A DNA stretch of 64,000 bases. Origin: Microbulbifer rhizosphaerae. GTDB lineage: Bacteria; Pseudomonadota; Gammaproteobacteria; Pseudomonadales; Cellvibrionaceae. Shown in pieces: positions 1 through 12,164 of the stretch; the stretch's first letter is position 1, and each line of letters starts with the position of its first letter. The notes beneath the pieces are model-generated. The model worked only from the letters and a program-made list of their open reading frames with translations, was not told the DNA's origin and did not search any database. The stretch is from positions 124,001 through 188,000 of the forward strand of contig NZ_JACHWZ010000006.1 in NCBI RefSeq assembly GCF_014191725.1. The letters are read 5' to 3'. The position numbers were made by a program, and so were the translations under genes.

Positions 1-775
1 TACCCATCTTGTGCTCCAGGGAACCGCAAACCACGCCGTTGCGCTCGCCGATAGTTCCATCCGCGTTGGGCAGGAACTTGGGCACGATAAACAGGGAAAT
101 GCCCTTCGTGCCGGGAGGAGCGTCGGGCAGGCGCGCGAGCACGATATGCACGATATTCTCGGCCATGTCGTGTTCGCCAGCTGAGATAAAGATCTTGGTG
201 CCGGTGATGGCATAGGAGCCGTCCGCGTTGGGCTCGGCCTTGGTACGCAGGATGCCCAGGTCAGTGCCACAGTGGGGCTCGGTGAGGCACATGGTGCCGG
301 TCCAGGAACCCTCCACCAGCTTGGTCAGGTAGGCTTCCTTCTGCTCCGGAGTGCCGTGGGCCTCCAGGGTATTCATGGCGCCGTGGGACAGCCCCGGGTA
401 CATACCCCAGGACCAGTTGGCGGTGCCCACCATCTCGCTCATCAGGGTGCCCAGGGACGGGGGCAGGCCCTGGCCGCCGTGCTCCACGTCGTGGGCCAGG
501 GAGGGCCAGCCGGCTTCCACGAACTGCTGGTAGGCTTCCTTGAAGCCCTCGGGAGTGATGACTTCGCCATCCTTCCAGGTACAACCCTGCTGGTCGCCGA
601 TCTGGTTCAGCGGCGCCAGCACGTTCTCGCAGAACTTGGCGCCCTCCTCCAGGATGGCGTCCACCAGATCCGGAGTGGCTTCCTCGTAGCCCAGGGAGGC
701 GTAGTGCTGATCCCAGTCGAACAATTCGCGCATGGCAAAGCGCATATCGCGCAGTGGAATCTTGATATCGGTCAT
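1..775 (-). CDS. acyl-CoA dehydrogenase, N-terminal part (cut by window edge)
   Basis: About 258 residues are visible; the C-terminus lies beyond the left edge. The protein begins MTDIKIPLRDMRFAMRELFD, typical of the long (about 600-residue) acyl-CoA dehydrogenase subfamily that includes DmdC-like enzymes. The flavin/substrate-loop signature MCLTEPHCGTD lies near residue 160. The family oxidises acyl-CoA to enoyl-CoA with FAD and passes electrons to ETF. The ATG at 775 has a purine-rich AGGGTAGCAGG stretch just upstream. The AraC-type regulator lies upstream on the same strand. Substrate chain length cannot be told from this fragment. Confidence 0.88.
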   Translation of the reverse strand, partial: MTDIKIPLRDMRFAMRELFDWDQHYASLGYEEATPDLVDAILEEGAKFCENVLAPLNQIGDQQGCTWKDGEVITPEGFKEAYQQFVEAGWPSLAHDVEHGGQGLPPSLGTLMSEMVGTANWSWGMYPGLSHGAMNTLEAHGTPEQKEAYLTKLVEGSWTGTMCLTEPHCGTDLGILRTKAEPNADGSYAITGTKIFISAGEHDMAENIVHIVLARLPDAPPGTKGISLFIVPKFLPNADGTIGERNGVVCGSLEHKMG

Positions 776-918
776 CCTGCTACCCTCAATTCGCTGTTGT
801 GGCTCCGGTCCCAGGGACCGGACGGTCAATTTTGTGACTCAAATTTACGATTTGTTCATCATAGTAGCAAGCCGGCGGGGGTCACTATGGCGAAATCCGT
901 CCAAAGCGGTGACAAATC

Positions 919-1971
919 TTAGCCGGCCTTGCGGCTGCGGTACTCGCCCGGGGTGGCGCCGGTCCATTTCTTAAAGGCGCGGAAGAAGGCGCTGGGCTCG
1001 TCGAAACCGAGCATTTCCGCGATCTGCGCATTGGACAGGTCCGGGCAGCTGAGATAGTGAAACGCAGCCTCCATGCGGCACTCGTCCTTCAGCTTCTGAT
1101 AGGAAGTGCCCTCCTGCTGCAGGCGTCGGCGCAGAGTGGTTACCGACATATTCAGGCGCTCCGCCACCATTTCCGCCGCGGGCATGGATTCGCTCACATC
1201 GCGGTTCAGGATGGTCTTCACCTTGGTCTTGATGCTGTTGGCACTGCCGTCGCTGATCACCAGGTGGTAGGGGGCGGTGCGGATAAAGTCCTCCACCGTC
1301 TGCGGATTCTGCACTACCGGGTAATCCAGATAGCGGCTGTCGTACTCCAGGGCGTTGGCCTCCTGCTCGAACAGCAGCTCCCCCGCCTCGCTCTGGGCCA
1401 GGGTGCGGAACTCCTCCGGGCAGGGAAAGGAAAAGTGCAGCCGCGCCAGCGGGATCTCGCGCCCCACCAGCCAGCAGTAGAAGCGGTGCCATACCGCCAG
1501 GGTCGTGCGGACCACTCCCGGGTCCGTCTGCGCGATCAGTTTTTCAAACTCGCCTTCCGCCAGGGAGCTGATACCGCGGATTACCACCCGCTCGCGACCG
1601 GTACCGGCGGGCTCCAGGACCGGTTTCACCTTGAAACCGCGGCAGATCTCCATGAATTCCGCACTCAGCGTGATGGCCTGGCGGACGGTTGCGCAGTTGA
1701 CAACGGTGAGGCACAGCAGGCGAAAGGAGCCGGAGCGCACCCGGCCGCCGCTGAGCATGCCGAACCATTCGTCCTGCACCTGCCACATCACCCGTTGGTA
1801 GAGGCGACCGTATTTCAGCGCGGAAAACGCCGCCCGCCCCTGCAACTCCGACTCCTCGATACCGACCGAAGCCAGCAGCTCCGCGCGGTCACAGCCGCGC
1901 CGCGCCGCCTCCTCCAGCAGCCGCTCCAGGTAGGCGATGGGAATGCGGATGTCCTCTTCCGTCACGCTCAT
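919..1971 (-). CDS. AraC-family transcriptional regulator
   Basis: The product has 350 residues. An N-terminal ligand-sensing domain (about 20-210) of the 'arabinose-binding domain of AraC' type is followed by a C-terminal double helix-turn-helix (about 250-345). The second helix-turn-helix region reads NAQIAEMLGFDEPSAFFRAF, the usual AraC signature. It is transcribed toward the acyl-CoA dehydrogenase 143 bases downstream, a common arrangement for regulators of lipid or fatty-acid catabolism in this group. The regulatory link and the effector are inferred from position only. Confidence 0.85.
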   Translation of the reverse strand: MSVTEEDIRIPIAYLERLLEEAARRGCDRAELLASVGIEESELQGRAAFSALKYGRLYQRVMWQVQDEWFGMLSGGRVRSGSFRLLCLTVVNCATVRQAITLSAEFMEICRGFKVKPVLEPAGTGRERVVIRGISSLAEGEFEKLIAQTDPGVVRTTLAVWHRFYCWLVGREIPLARLHFSFPCPEEFRTLAQSEAGELLFEQEANALEYDSRYLDYPVVQNPQTVEDFIRTAPYHLVISDGSANSIKTKVKTILNRDVSESMPAAEMVAERLNMSVTTLRRRLQQEGTSYQKLKDECRMEAAFHYLSCPDLSNAQIAEMLGFDEPSAFFRAFKKWTGATPGEYRSRKAG

Positions 1972-2040
1972 CCCGGCACCCTTAAAAGCTGTAGCGAGCC
2001 GCCACCAGGCGCACCCGCAAGAGATTGTGGGAGGAGTCCA

Positions 2041-2244
2041 CTATTTCCTGCGCCTACGCAACCAGCTCAGCAGAGCACCAAAACCCAGCGCAGCGACGAT
2101 AATCACCAGCAAAAAAATCAGCAGCAGCACCAGGTAGGAAATCACATCTTCCACCGGCAGGTCCCAGCTCCACACCGCCGCCGCGACAAAGGCGACACAG
2201 GCGAGTACGCTGGTGATAAAGGAGCGGCGACTTTTCTTGGCCAT
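2041..2244 (-). CDS. small two-segment membrane protein
   Basis: The product has 67 residues and starts MAKKSRRSFITSVLACV. Two hydrophobic stretches (about 9-25 and 34-58) are followed by a basic tail, WLRRRRK, suggesting a small inner-membrane protein with a cytoplasmic C-terminus. An upstream in-frame start would add an Arg/Cys-rich extension that does not look like protein, so the internal ATG at 2244 is preferred. I recognise no family and can assign no function. Confidence 0.6.
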   Translation of the reverse strand: MAKKSRRSFITSVLACVAFVAAAVWSWDLPVEDVISYLVLLLIFLLVIIVAALGFGALLSWLRRRRK

Positions 2245-2450
2245 GGGATTTCCGCTTTGCAAGTAGTGAACGATGAACGACTGGTCGATGCCCGGTAGCG
2301 CACCGGCGCGGCGCGAAATCGTGAAGCATAGCCCTCCCTCTGTCAAACGCCGCGAGCTGCACGGGCGGCAAACTGCTTTATCGGCGGAAAAACAGAAAAA
2401 CCGTGGGCACCTGTTCACCCCGAACCAATGGCCCTCCGTGCTTTACAGTC

Positions 2451-3833
2451 TCAGTGGTCACTGTTCGAGGTCATTGATTTTGGATCCAGCAGCCGCTTCA
2501 ACTCGTCCTCGCCCAGATCGGTCATCTCCCGCGCCACATCCAGAATCGGCCGGCCGCTGCTGTAGGCCTTCTTGGCGATTTCCGCCGCCCGGGCATAGCC
2601 GATCACGGGATTCAGTGCCGTTACCAGAATCGGGTTGCGCGCCAGTGTCCGCTCCATATTCTCGCGCTTGACCGCAAAGGTGGCGATGGCCTTGTCCGCC
2701 AGCAACCGCGCGCTGTTGGCCATCAGGCGGATACTCTCCAGCAGGTTGTAAGCGATCACCGGCAGCATCACGTTAAGCTGGAAATTGCCGCTCTGCCCGG
2801 CCACAGTGATGGTGGTGTCGTTGCCTATCACCTGGGCCGCAGCCATGGCCGCGGACTCGGCAATCACCGGGTTTATCTTGCCGGGCATAATGCTGCTGCC
2901 CGGCTGCAACGCCTGCAATTCGATTTCTGCGAAGCCCGCCAGTGGACCGCTGTTCATCCAGCGCAGATCGTTGGCGATTTTCATCAATGCCACCGCCAGT
3001 ACCTTCAACTGGCCCGACACCTCCACCGCGGTGTCCTGAGTGGCGATCGCCGTAAACAAATTTTCCGCGGGACGAAACTGCTGGGTGCTGTTGGCACTGA
3101 GTTTCTGCGCGAACAATTCTGCAAAGCGCGGGTGGGCGTTCAGGCCGGTGCCGATGGCGGTGCCGCCCTGGGCCAACTGCGCCAGCCGCGGCAGGGTGCC
3201 GCGTATGCGCTCGCGGCAGGATTCCACTTGATCCGCCCAGGCGGAAATCTCCTGGGCCAGGGTCATGGGCACCGCATCCATTAGATGAGTGCGCCCGGTT
3301 TTCACCACATCGGTGACGCTGTCCGCCTTGTCGCACAACTGGCGGTGCAGGTGGCGCAACGCCGGCAGCAAATCGTCCCGAACCGCCAGCAACGCGGATA
3401 CGTGAATGGCACTGGGAACCACATCGTTGCTGCTCTGGCTCATATTGACGTGGTCGTTGGGGTGCACTTCCACACCGCTGTCCCGCTCGGCAATATGGGC
3501 CAGCACCTCGTTCACATTCATATTGGAACTGGTGCCGGAGCCGGTCTGGAAAACATCGAGGGGAAACTGCGCGGCGAAGTCCTCGCCGCTGACGGCATCA
3601 CAGGCGGCGACAATCGCGGCAGCCAGTTGTTCGTCCAGAAGGCCCAGGTCGCGATTGGCCTCGGCGGCGGACTTTTTGATCAACACCATCGCACGAATGA
3701 ATTCTTCCGGCATCCGGTAGCCACTCACCGGAAAATTGTCGGCGGCGCGCTGGGTCTGCGCACCATAGAGCGCGCCCTGTGGCACCTGCACGTCACCCAG
3801 GCTGTCTTTTTCGGTGCGGAACTTTTTTTTCAT
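2451..3833 (-). CDS. fumC: class II fumarate hydratase
   Basis: The product has 460 residues, close to E. coli FumC (467). It reversibly hydrates fumarate to L-malate in the TCA cycle without an iron-sulfur cluster. The superfamily signature GSSIMPGKINPV lies near residue 315, SGTSSNMNVNEV near residue 100, and TGRTHLMDAVP near residue 150. The ATG at 3833 (MKKKFRTEKDSLG) is preferred over the start 10 codons upstream because it matches the family N-terminus. It sits 39 bases after a DUF4399 gene on the same strand. Confidence 0.96.
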   Translation of the reverse strand: MKKKFRTEKDSLGDVQVPQGALYGAQTQRAADNFPVSGYRMPEEFIRAMVLIKKSAAEANRDLGLLDEQLAAAIVAACDAVSGEDFAAQFPLDVFQTGSGTSSNMNVNEVLAHIAERDSGVEVHPNDHVNMSQSSNDVVPSAIHVSALLAVRDDLLPALRHLHRQLCDKADSVTDVVKTGRTHLMDAVPMTLAQEISAWADQVESCRERIRGTLPRLAQLAQGGTAIGTGLNAHPRFAELFAQKLSANSTQQFRPAENLFTAIATQDTAVEVSGQLKVLAVALMKIANDLRWMNSGPLAGFAEIELQALQPGSSIMPGKINPVIAESAAMAAAQVIGNDTTITVAGQSGNFQLNVMLPVIAYNLLESIRLMANSARLLADKAIATFAVKRENMERTLARNPILVTALNPVIGYARAAEIAKKAYSSGRPILDVAREMTDLGEDELKRLLDPKSMTSNSDH

Positions 3834-3872
3834 GGCTGGCTGTCCCTGCGCAGAGCGCGCCACTCGCGGTGT

Positions 3873-4316
3873 CTATTGAACCTCTAAGGTGACCTTCTCG
3901 GAAACCACCGGCTTCCTGTGGGGAATGTGCAGGTAGTTGCCCAGAACAAGCTGCAGTGTGTGCACGCCCGGCGGCAGGGTAACCTGGGTTTCGGTCTGGC
4001 CGCCGCCGAAGTGGATCACCTTGTCCGAAGACGGCAGGGGTTTGCTCAAGTCCGGTATTTCCTCCAGATCGATCAGCAGGTGATGGTGGCCGGTGGCCGC
4101 CTTGTTCACACCCGCCGGGGCCACACCCATACCGGAGAGGCCGAAGCGAACCGTGAAAGTTTCGCCGACCTTTTCGCCATCTTTCGGGGAAATAATATAG
4201 ACCTCTGCACCTTCCGGAGCCTCGGAGATCAGCTCCAGCGGCTTTTGTTCCTGTGCCTGCAACAGAGGGGAAAACAGCAAAGTGCCGGCCAGGAATACGG
4301 ATTGATAAGCTTTCAT
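3873..4316 (-). CDS. DUF4399 exported protein
   Basis: The product has 147 residues with a clear signal peptide (MKAYQSVFLAGTLLFSPLLQAQ, cleavage near residue 22). The mature part has the features of DUF4399: phrases such as GATVYFI/EVYIISPKDGE, a His-rich TGHHHLLID (about residue 83), and LQLVLGNYLHIPH near the end. DUF4399 proteins are periplasmic or secreted and of unknown role; the His cluster suggests metal binding, which is inference. It may be cotranscribed with fumC downstream. Confidence 0.8.
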   Translation of the reverse strand: MKAYQSVFLAGTLLFSPLLQAQEQKPLELISEAPEGAEVYIISPKDGEKVGETFTVRFGLSGMGVAPAGVNKAATGHHHLLIDLEEIPDLSKPLPSSDKVIHFGGGQTETQVTLPPGVHTLQLVLGNYLHIPHRKPVVSEKVTLEVQ

Positions 4317-4395
4317 AAAAACTCCCTTTGCTGATGCTAATTAATTTAGTAGAAGGATAACCGCAGCGCATCCGCCCTTTGGATTCATATTGCGG

Positions 4396-4830
4396 TCACA
4401 CGCTGACCCTGCCCTCCTGGGTCCACTCGCAGCGCACCTGCATTTCGCCGCTGCCGGGCTCGTGGTAGAGCCCCGCGGCCTCCCAGGTAAAGGAGTGGGT
4501 ACCGGAGAGTTCGGTTTCCAGGTGCACCGTGGCGGACACCCAGTACATGCTCCGCAACAGCTCCTCGAACTTCTCGATCCAGTGGCTCCACTCGTACTCG
4601 ACCGCGCGATAGGAAGCACCAAAATGGATCACATCAGTCTGGTACTGGGACTGCTTCACCTTGATCGTGGGAATGGAAAACATATCCCGGCACAAAAGGG
4701 ATCGCTCATCGGCGCTTGGCAGGTTGAGCACGGCCTCCCGGTTGACCCGCCGGCGATCCGAACCGCCGGCGAGACTGTTGCTGTCTTTGATACAGCCGTA
4801 GACAATGGATTCCTGATCGCCCTGGACCAC
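4396..4830 (-). CDS. hypothetical protein
   Basis: The product has 144 residues, starts with GTG, and has a good ribosome-binding sequence (GAGGA) about 9 bases upstream. It is soluble-looking, with no signal peptide or membrane segment, and aromatic-rich in the second half (EYEWSHWIEKFEELL, MYWVSATVHLE). I do not recognise a family. Codon use fits the neighbours, so it is probably a real gene. Confidence 0.6.
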   Translation of the reverse strand: MVQGDQESIVYGCIKDSNSLAGGSDRRRVNREAVLNLPSADERSLLCRDMFSIPTIKVKQSQYQTDVIHFGASYRAVEYEWSHWIEKFEELLRSMYWVSATVHLETELSGTHSFTWEAAGLYHEPGSGEMQVRCEWTQEGRVSV

Positions 4831-4989
4831 TATTCTTTTCCTCAGTGCGGCAGTGCTGGATAAAAATTATCCGGCGCAATCAAATCATAGCATTCCACTT
4901 TAACGGCGAAGCCGGGAGAAAGCTATAACCGGGGTCGCAATTGAAAAATCCCGATTATTTTTTTGATCAAAGTCTGACTGGGCCGAGAC

Positions 4990-5057
4990 AGTGGGAGCCA
5001 GCCCCGCTGGCGAATGTCCGGGCGCGGCAATTCGCCTGCAAGGCAGGCTCCCACAGA
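4990..5057. repeat. REP-like palindrome, GTGGGAGCC..GGCGAAT type
   Basis: An imperfect inverted repeat with arms GTGGGAGCCAGCCCCGCTGG and CTGCAAGGCAGGCTCCCAC lies between the hypothetical gene and ligA. The same family occurs at 35555-35613. It probably forms a hairpin in DNA or RNA. The rest of 4831-5088 holds no gene that I can see. Confidence 0.75.
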
Positions 5058-5088
5058 GCCGCGTGGGTCGGGAATTATCGGAGAGCAA

Positions 5089-7293
<2,205 letters not shown>

Positions 7294-7351
7294 TCAGCGC
7301 CCCTAGGTTAGGAGCCTTCAACGCACCGAGACAAAGCTCCGCGCTCCCGGG

Positions 7352-8431
7352 TTATGCCTGCGCTCTGGCCAGCGCCTTGCGGCGCTGGTATTCCATCACC
7401 CGCTGGCGGTAGTGCTCGGCGGTCTGGGCGGTGAATACGCTGCGGTTTTCGTCCTTGAGTTCGCCGCCCAACTGCTCGGCAATCTGGCGCGAGGTGGAGA
7501 GCAGGATTTCGAACGCCTTGATCGCCTCGCCCTCGATGGGCAGCGCCAGGAACAGGCTGACCCCGGGGCTGATAAATTCCTCCATCTGGGTGAGGTCGAA
7601 GGTGCCGGGCACCACCATATTGGCGAGGCTGAAAATCACTGGGCCGTCCGCCCCACCGCCGGCGTGGTAGTGGAAAATATTCATATCGCCGAAGCGCATC
7701 CCCGCCGCCAACAGTACCCGCAGCAGGTCGTTGCCCTCGAACAAGTCCCCTTCCTGCGCCATGATGTTGATGATCAGTACTTCTTCCACCGGAGATTTCT
7801 CCTGGCGTCTTTTCTTCGGCTTGTCCGGCGCTTTTTCCGTTTTACGCGACCTTTTCGTGGGCAGCGGCGCCTCCCCCGGCGGCGGCATCTCCTCCGCCGC
7901 GGGCATGTCGTTCAGCGCTTCCAGGCTCGCGGATTCGTCCAGTGCCGGCTCGCGGCGCGCATCATCGCCCACCGACTCCATCAGTGTGGGCACCTGCTCT
8001 TCCAGGTTCAGGGATGCCTGTTCCGGTTCGTCCCTCCCGGGTTCTTCCCTGTGGGGACCGCTGCCGGCCAGGGGTTTGCGCGAGGACTGGAAAGTCTCCT
8101 GCACCAGGCGGTTCACCTGCAGGGCCTCCTCCAGGGCGCGGCGCTGCACCACGCGCACCTGGCCCGGCAGCTCCGCGGCGATCTGCCGGCGCCTGGCCTC
8201 CTCCTCCGGGTCCAGGTATTCCTCTTCCTCCTCTGCGGAAGCGTCTTTGCCCGCACTGCGCGGCGGCGGCACTTCTTCGTCACCGTCACCATAGGTGTCC
8301 CGCTGCATGGCCCGGGACAGGTTGCGGGAAACCTTCATTGCCGCGCGCTGCTTTTTTATCGCCCGCCGCACACCGTCCAGTATTGCGAGCAACAACACCA
8401 GTGCGAGAATTGTAATCAGCCAGTTACCCAT
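7352..8431 (-). CDS. zipA: cell division protein ZipA
   Basis: The product has 359 residues. ZipA anchors FtsZ filaments to the inner membrane at the septum. The layout is typical: one N-terminal membrane segment (about 3-20, LITILALVLLLAILDG), a basic/acidic, low-complexity linker (about 30-215), and a C-terminal FtsZ-binding domain (about 225-350). It has a strong ribosome-binding site (AAAGGAGAG) and lies 24 bases after smc, so the two are probably cotranscribed. Confidence 0.95.
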   Translation of the reverse strand: MGNWLITILALVLLLAILDGVRRAIKKQRAAMKVSRNLSRAMQRDTYGDGDEEVPPPRSAGKDASAEEEEEYLDPEEEARRRQIAAELPGQVRVVQRRALEEALQVNRLVQETFQSSRKPLAGSGPHREEPGRDEPEQASLNLEEQVPTLMESVGDDARREPALDESASLEALNDMPAAEEMPPPGEAPLPTKRSRKTEKAPDKPKKRRQEKSPVEEVLIINIMAQEGDLFEGNDLLRVLLAAGMRFGDMNIFHYHAGGGADGPVIFSLANMVVPGTFDLTQMEEFISPGVSLFLALPIEGEAIKAFEILLSTSRQIAEQLGGELKDENRSVFTAQTAEHYRQRVMEYQRRKALARAQA

Positions 8432-8455
8432 TGAGCGTCTCTCCTTTACGCCTCC

Positions 8456-11400
8456 CTACGCGGATGCCAGTTCGGCCGCCTCTTCCACATCCACGGATAC
8501 CAGGCGGGATACGCCCGGTTCGTGCATGGTGACCCCCAGCAACTGGTGAGCCATCTCCATGGCGATTTTGTTGTGGGTAATATAGATAAATTGCACATGC
8601 TCCGACATTTCCTGCACCATGCGCGCGTAGCGGCCCACGTTGGCGTCGTCCAGCGGCGCATCCACCTCGTCCAGCATACAGAAGGGCGCCGGGTTGAGAC
8701 GGAAGATGGAAAACACCAGCGCAATGGCGGTGAGCGCCTTTTCCCCACCGGAGAGCAGGTGAATGGTGCTGTTGCGCTTGCCCGGGGGGCGCGCCATGAT
8801 CGCAATGCCTGTATCCAGCAGGTCCTCGCCGGTCAACTCCAGGTAGGCGTGGCCTCCGCCGAACACTTTCGGGAAGAGTTCCTGCAGGCCGCTGTTGACC
8901 TGGTCAAAGGTCTCCTTGAAGCGGGTGCGGGTCTCCCGGTCGATTTTCTTGATGGCGTTTTCCAGGGTTTCCAGTGCGTCGGTGAGGTCGCCGTACTGGC
9001 GGTCCAGGTAGTTCTTGCGCTCGGATTCCTGTTTGTATTCGTCGATCGCCGCCAGGTTGATCGGTCCCAGACGCGAGATGCGCGCGGCGACCAGTTCCAG
9101 TTCCTGTTGTACAGATTCGATGGTCAGGTCGTTCGGGAGTTCCTCCAGCAGTTGCTCCACCTCGAAATCGGTCTCACGCAACTGCTCCACCAGGCCGTTT
9201 CGCTGTACCTCTAAAGTCTGCTCGGCCAGGCGCTCCTGTTCCAGCTGTGCGCGCACCCCCTGCAGGGCGGATTCCACCTTGTGGCGCTCCTGTTCCCGCT
9301 CGCGAAGGCCGCTCTCCACCTCTTCCAATTTCTTGCGCGCCTCGCCCAGTTCCGCCTCCACTTCCAGGCGCTCGGCCAGTTTTTCCTCCAGCTCGGCCCG
9401 AAAGTCCTGGGAAGGGTCCTGGGTCTCCGCCATCTGTTCCTGCAGCAGTTCGCGGCGGCTGCGCAGGCGCTCCAGCTGCTCGCGCATCACCTGCAGGGTG
9501 CGCTCCAGGGATATCATCTGGGTGCGCACCGACTGCTCGCGCATAGCCAGTTCGTGGGCGCGGTCCTTGTCCTCGCGGGCGCGCTGGCGCGCCGCATCCA
9601 GGGCCTCGCGCAGTTCATCGCGTCTCGCCAATAAAGTTTCGCGGCGGTCGGTGTCGTCGCTCATGGCCTCCACCGCCTCCTGCAACAGCAACCGCGCTTC
9701 CGACAGGGATTCGCCCTCCAGTTCCAGCTGCTCGCGCACTTCGGTAATTTCCTGCTCCACGCGGGTGCGGCGCTCGTCCATCTGCTCGGCGCGGGCGCGG
9801 CGGGCGGACAGCTGGCTGCGCAGCTCTGCTTCGCGGCGACTGAACTGCTCCACTTCGTTGCGCGATTGCTCGATACCGCTCTCCAGCTCCACCGCCCGGC
9901 GGCGCAGCGCCTCGCGCTCTTCCGCCTGCTGCTCGATCTGCTCCTCGCAGGCGGCGATGGAAGCTTCCAGCTCCTCCAGTTCCTGCTTGCGTGCCAGCAC
10001 GCCGGCCTCGGCGTCGGTGGCGCGGCTGACCCGCAGCCAGTTGGGGCCGAGCCAGAGGCCGTCTTTGGTGACTATGGATTCGTGGGCCTGCAATCGGGCC
10101 CGGCTGGAAAGTGCCGCGTTCAGGTCTTCCGCGGTGTAGATACCGGACAGGATACCGGCCAGGGACTGCGGACCTTTTTCAATCTGCACCACATCCGCCA
10201 GCGCCGGCAGGCTGCCGCCGGTGGCGGGGTTGACGCCGGCACCGTCGATAAACACTGCCTGGCCGCTCTCCAGGGTGGAGAGGCCGCCACTGAGGCTCTC
10301 GAGCTGATCGACACAGACTGCCTGCAGTTGGGCGCCGAGCACCGTTTCCACGGCCTTTTCCCAGCCGGGGCTGGCGCTGATCTGGTCCGCCAGGCGCGGC
10401 TTGTCGGCGAGCGCCTGCTGCTGCAGCCAGTTCTCCACCGCTTTGCCCTGCCCCAGCGCCGCCTGTTGCAGCGCTTCCAGGGAGGCCTGGCGGCCGCGGC
10501 TGGTCTGCAGTTGCAGGCGCAACTGGTCCAGCTCGGAAGCGATATCGCTCTCGCGGCCGCGCAGCTCGGCGAGGGATTCATTTTTCTCGGCGACCGCTTC
10601 GCGGCGCTCGCCCACTTGCAGTTCCAGTTCGGCGAGTTGTTCGTTCAGCTGCTCGAATTCGCCGTCATCGCCGCTGTCCCTGAGGCCCGCCTGCTCCGCC
10701 TGCAGCTTGTTGATGCGCTCCTGCAGCCGCTGGCGGGAGGTCTCCAGGTGCTGGATGCGGGACTGCTGTACTTCCGCCTTCTGGCGCGAGCCGGAAGCGC
10801 CCTGGTTGAACTGGTCCCATTCGTTCTGCCAGTCGCGCATGGCGTCTTCGGCGCTCAGCAGCGCCTGGGCGGACTCCTCCTCGGCGGCCTGGACCATCTC
10901 CAGGTCCGGCACGATCACTTCCAGTTCGGCCTCGAATTGGGCGGCCTTTTCCCGGTCCGCCTCCAGTCCGGTCTCCGCCTCGCGGTATTCCTGTTCGTTC
11001 TGCTGGATATCCGACTGCAGGCGGGTGTTGCGCTCGCGGGCGTGGGCGATGCTCTGCTCCAGGCGCGCGATATCCGCGCCCACAGCGTAGAAGCGGCCCT
11101 GCACCTCGTTGAAGCTGTCGGACAGCTCGTGATAGCCCACGCGCTTCTGTTCGATATCGGTGTCGCAGCTGACCTGGCGGGTCACCAGCTCTTCCACGGT
11201 GAGCTCCAGCTCGCCGATCTGATGCTGCTTGGCCCTGGACTGGTCGTTCAGGTCGCGGTACTTCAGTGCCTGCAGGTGGGCCTTGTGGCTGCGCTCTTCC
11301 TCTTTGAAGCGGCTGTATTTTTCCGCCGCTGCAGACTGGCGCTCCAGGCGCGACAACTGGCGGTCCAGTTCGTCGCGGATATCAGTCAGGCGCTCCAGGT

Positions 11401-11968
11401 TCTCCTTGGTGCGGCGCATGCGGTTTTCGGTGTCGCGGCGGCGCTCCTTGTACTTGGAAATACCGGCGGCCTCCTCGATGAATACGCGCAGCTCTTCCGG
11501 CTTGGCCTCGATCAGCTTGGAAATCATGCCCTGTTCGATAATCGCGTAGCTGCGCGGGCCCAGGCCGGTGCCCAGGAACAGGTCGGTCACGTCGCGGCGG
11601 CGGCATTTGTCGCCGTTCAGGTAGTAGTTGTTCTGGCCGTCCCGGGTCACCTTGCGCTTGACCGAGATCTCGGCGAAGGCGGCGTAGGCGCCTTGCAGTT
11701 TGCCTTGTGAGTTGTCGAACACCAGTTCGATGGAGGCCTGGCCCACCGGCTTGCGACCACTGGAGCCGTTGAAGATCACGTCGGTCATGGAGTCGCCGCG
11801 CAGGTTCTTCGCGGACGATTCGCCCATCACCCAGCGCACCGCATCGATGGTGTTGGACTTGCCACAGCCATTGGGGCCGACCACGGCGCTCAGGTTGGAC
11901 GGAAAATAGACAGTGGTCGGGTCAACAAAGGATTTGAAACCCGCAAGCTTGATGCACTTCAGACGCAT
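8456..11968 (-). CDS. smc: chromosome segregation protein SMC
   Basis: The product has 1170 residues, a full-length SMC ATPase that compacts and organises chromosomes. Walker A GPNGCGKS is at residues 31-38, two long coiled coils (about 170-500 and 680-1010) flank a hinge (about 520-640), and the C-terminal head carries the ABC signature LSGGEKALTAIAL (about 1075) and Walker B CMLDEVDAPLDD. It lies head-to-tail with zipA downstream, the usual arrangement in Pseudomonas relatives. Very long open frames on the opposite strand are a by-product of the coiled-coil codon pattern. Confidence 0.98.
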   Translation of the reverse strand: MRLKCIKLAGFKSFVDPTTVYFPSNLSAVVGPNGCGKSNTIDAVRWVMGESSAKNLRGDSMTDVIFNGSSGRKPVGQASIELVFDNSQGKLQGAYAAFAEISVKRKVTRDGQNNYYLNGDKCRRRDVTDLFLGTGLGPRSYAIIEQGMISKLIEAKPEELRVFIEEAAGISKYKERRRDTENRMRRTKENLERLTDIRDELDRQLSRLERQSAAAEKYSRFKEEERSHKAHLQALKYRDLNDQSRAKQHQIGELELTVEELVTRQVSCDTDIEQKRVGYHELSDSFNEVQGRFYAVGADIARLEQSIAHARERNTRLQSDIQQNEQEYREAETGLEADREKAAQFEAELEVIVPDLEMVQAAEEESAQALLSAEDAMRDWQNEWDQFNQGASGSRQKAEVQQSRIQHLETSRQRLQERINKLQAEQAGLRDSGDDGEFEQLNEQLAELELQVGERREAVAEKNESLAELRGRESDIASELDQLRLQLQTSRGRQASLEALQQAALGQGKAVENWLQQQALADKPRLADQISASPGWEKAVETVLGAQLQAVCVDQLESLSGGLSTLESGQAVFIDGAGVNPATGGSLPALADVVQIEKGPQSLAGILSGIYTAEDLNAALSSRARLQAHESIVTKDGLWLGPNWLRVSRATDAEAGVLARKQELEELEASIAACEEQIEQQAEEREALRRRAVELESGIEQSRNEVEQFSRREAELRSQLSARRARAEQMDERRTRVEQEITEVREQLELEGESLSEARLLLQEAVEAMSDDTDRRETLLARRDELREALDAARQRAREDKDRAHELAMREQSVRTQMISLERTLQVMREQLERLRSRRELLQEQMAETQDPSQDFRAELEEKLAERLEVEAELGEARKKLEEVESGLREREQERHKVESALQGVRAQLEQERLAEQTLEVQRNGLVEQLRETDFEVEQLLEELPNDLTIESVQQELELVAARISRLGPINLAAIDEYKQESERKNYLDRQYGDLTDALETLENAIKKIDRETRTRFKETFDQVNSGLQELFPKVFGGGHAYLELTGEDLLDTGIAIMARPPGKRNSTIHLLSGGEKALTAIALVFSIFRLNPAPFCMLDEVDAPLDDANVGRYARMVQEMSEHVQFIYITHNKIAMEMAHQLLGVTMHEPGVSRLVSVDVEEAAELASA

Positions 11969-12164
11969 GTATTGTTAACTCGGTATTTGTTCTATGCCGG
12001 CGAGCGGTGGCCGCACCAAATACGCGATTGTACATGGCGGCGGCAGTGGTTTCAGCGCATATTTCACAAGCTGGGAACGCGGGCTCCAGCTCCGTATACG
12101 GGCCGCAGGCCCCGGGATTCGCAGGATTGTGTAGGGCGATCGGCCTTGCTGCCGGGACAGGCAC

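Noticed and set aside
9866-11710. 614-codon open frame on the plus strand
   Set aside because: Fully antisense to smc; leucine/alanine/glutamine-rich translation typical of the opposite strand of a coiled-coil gene.
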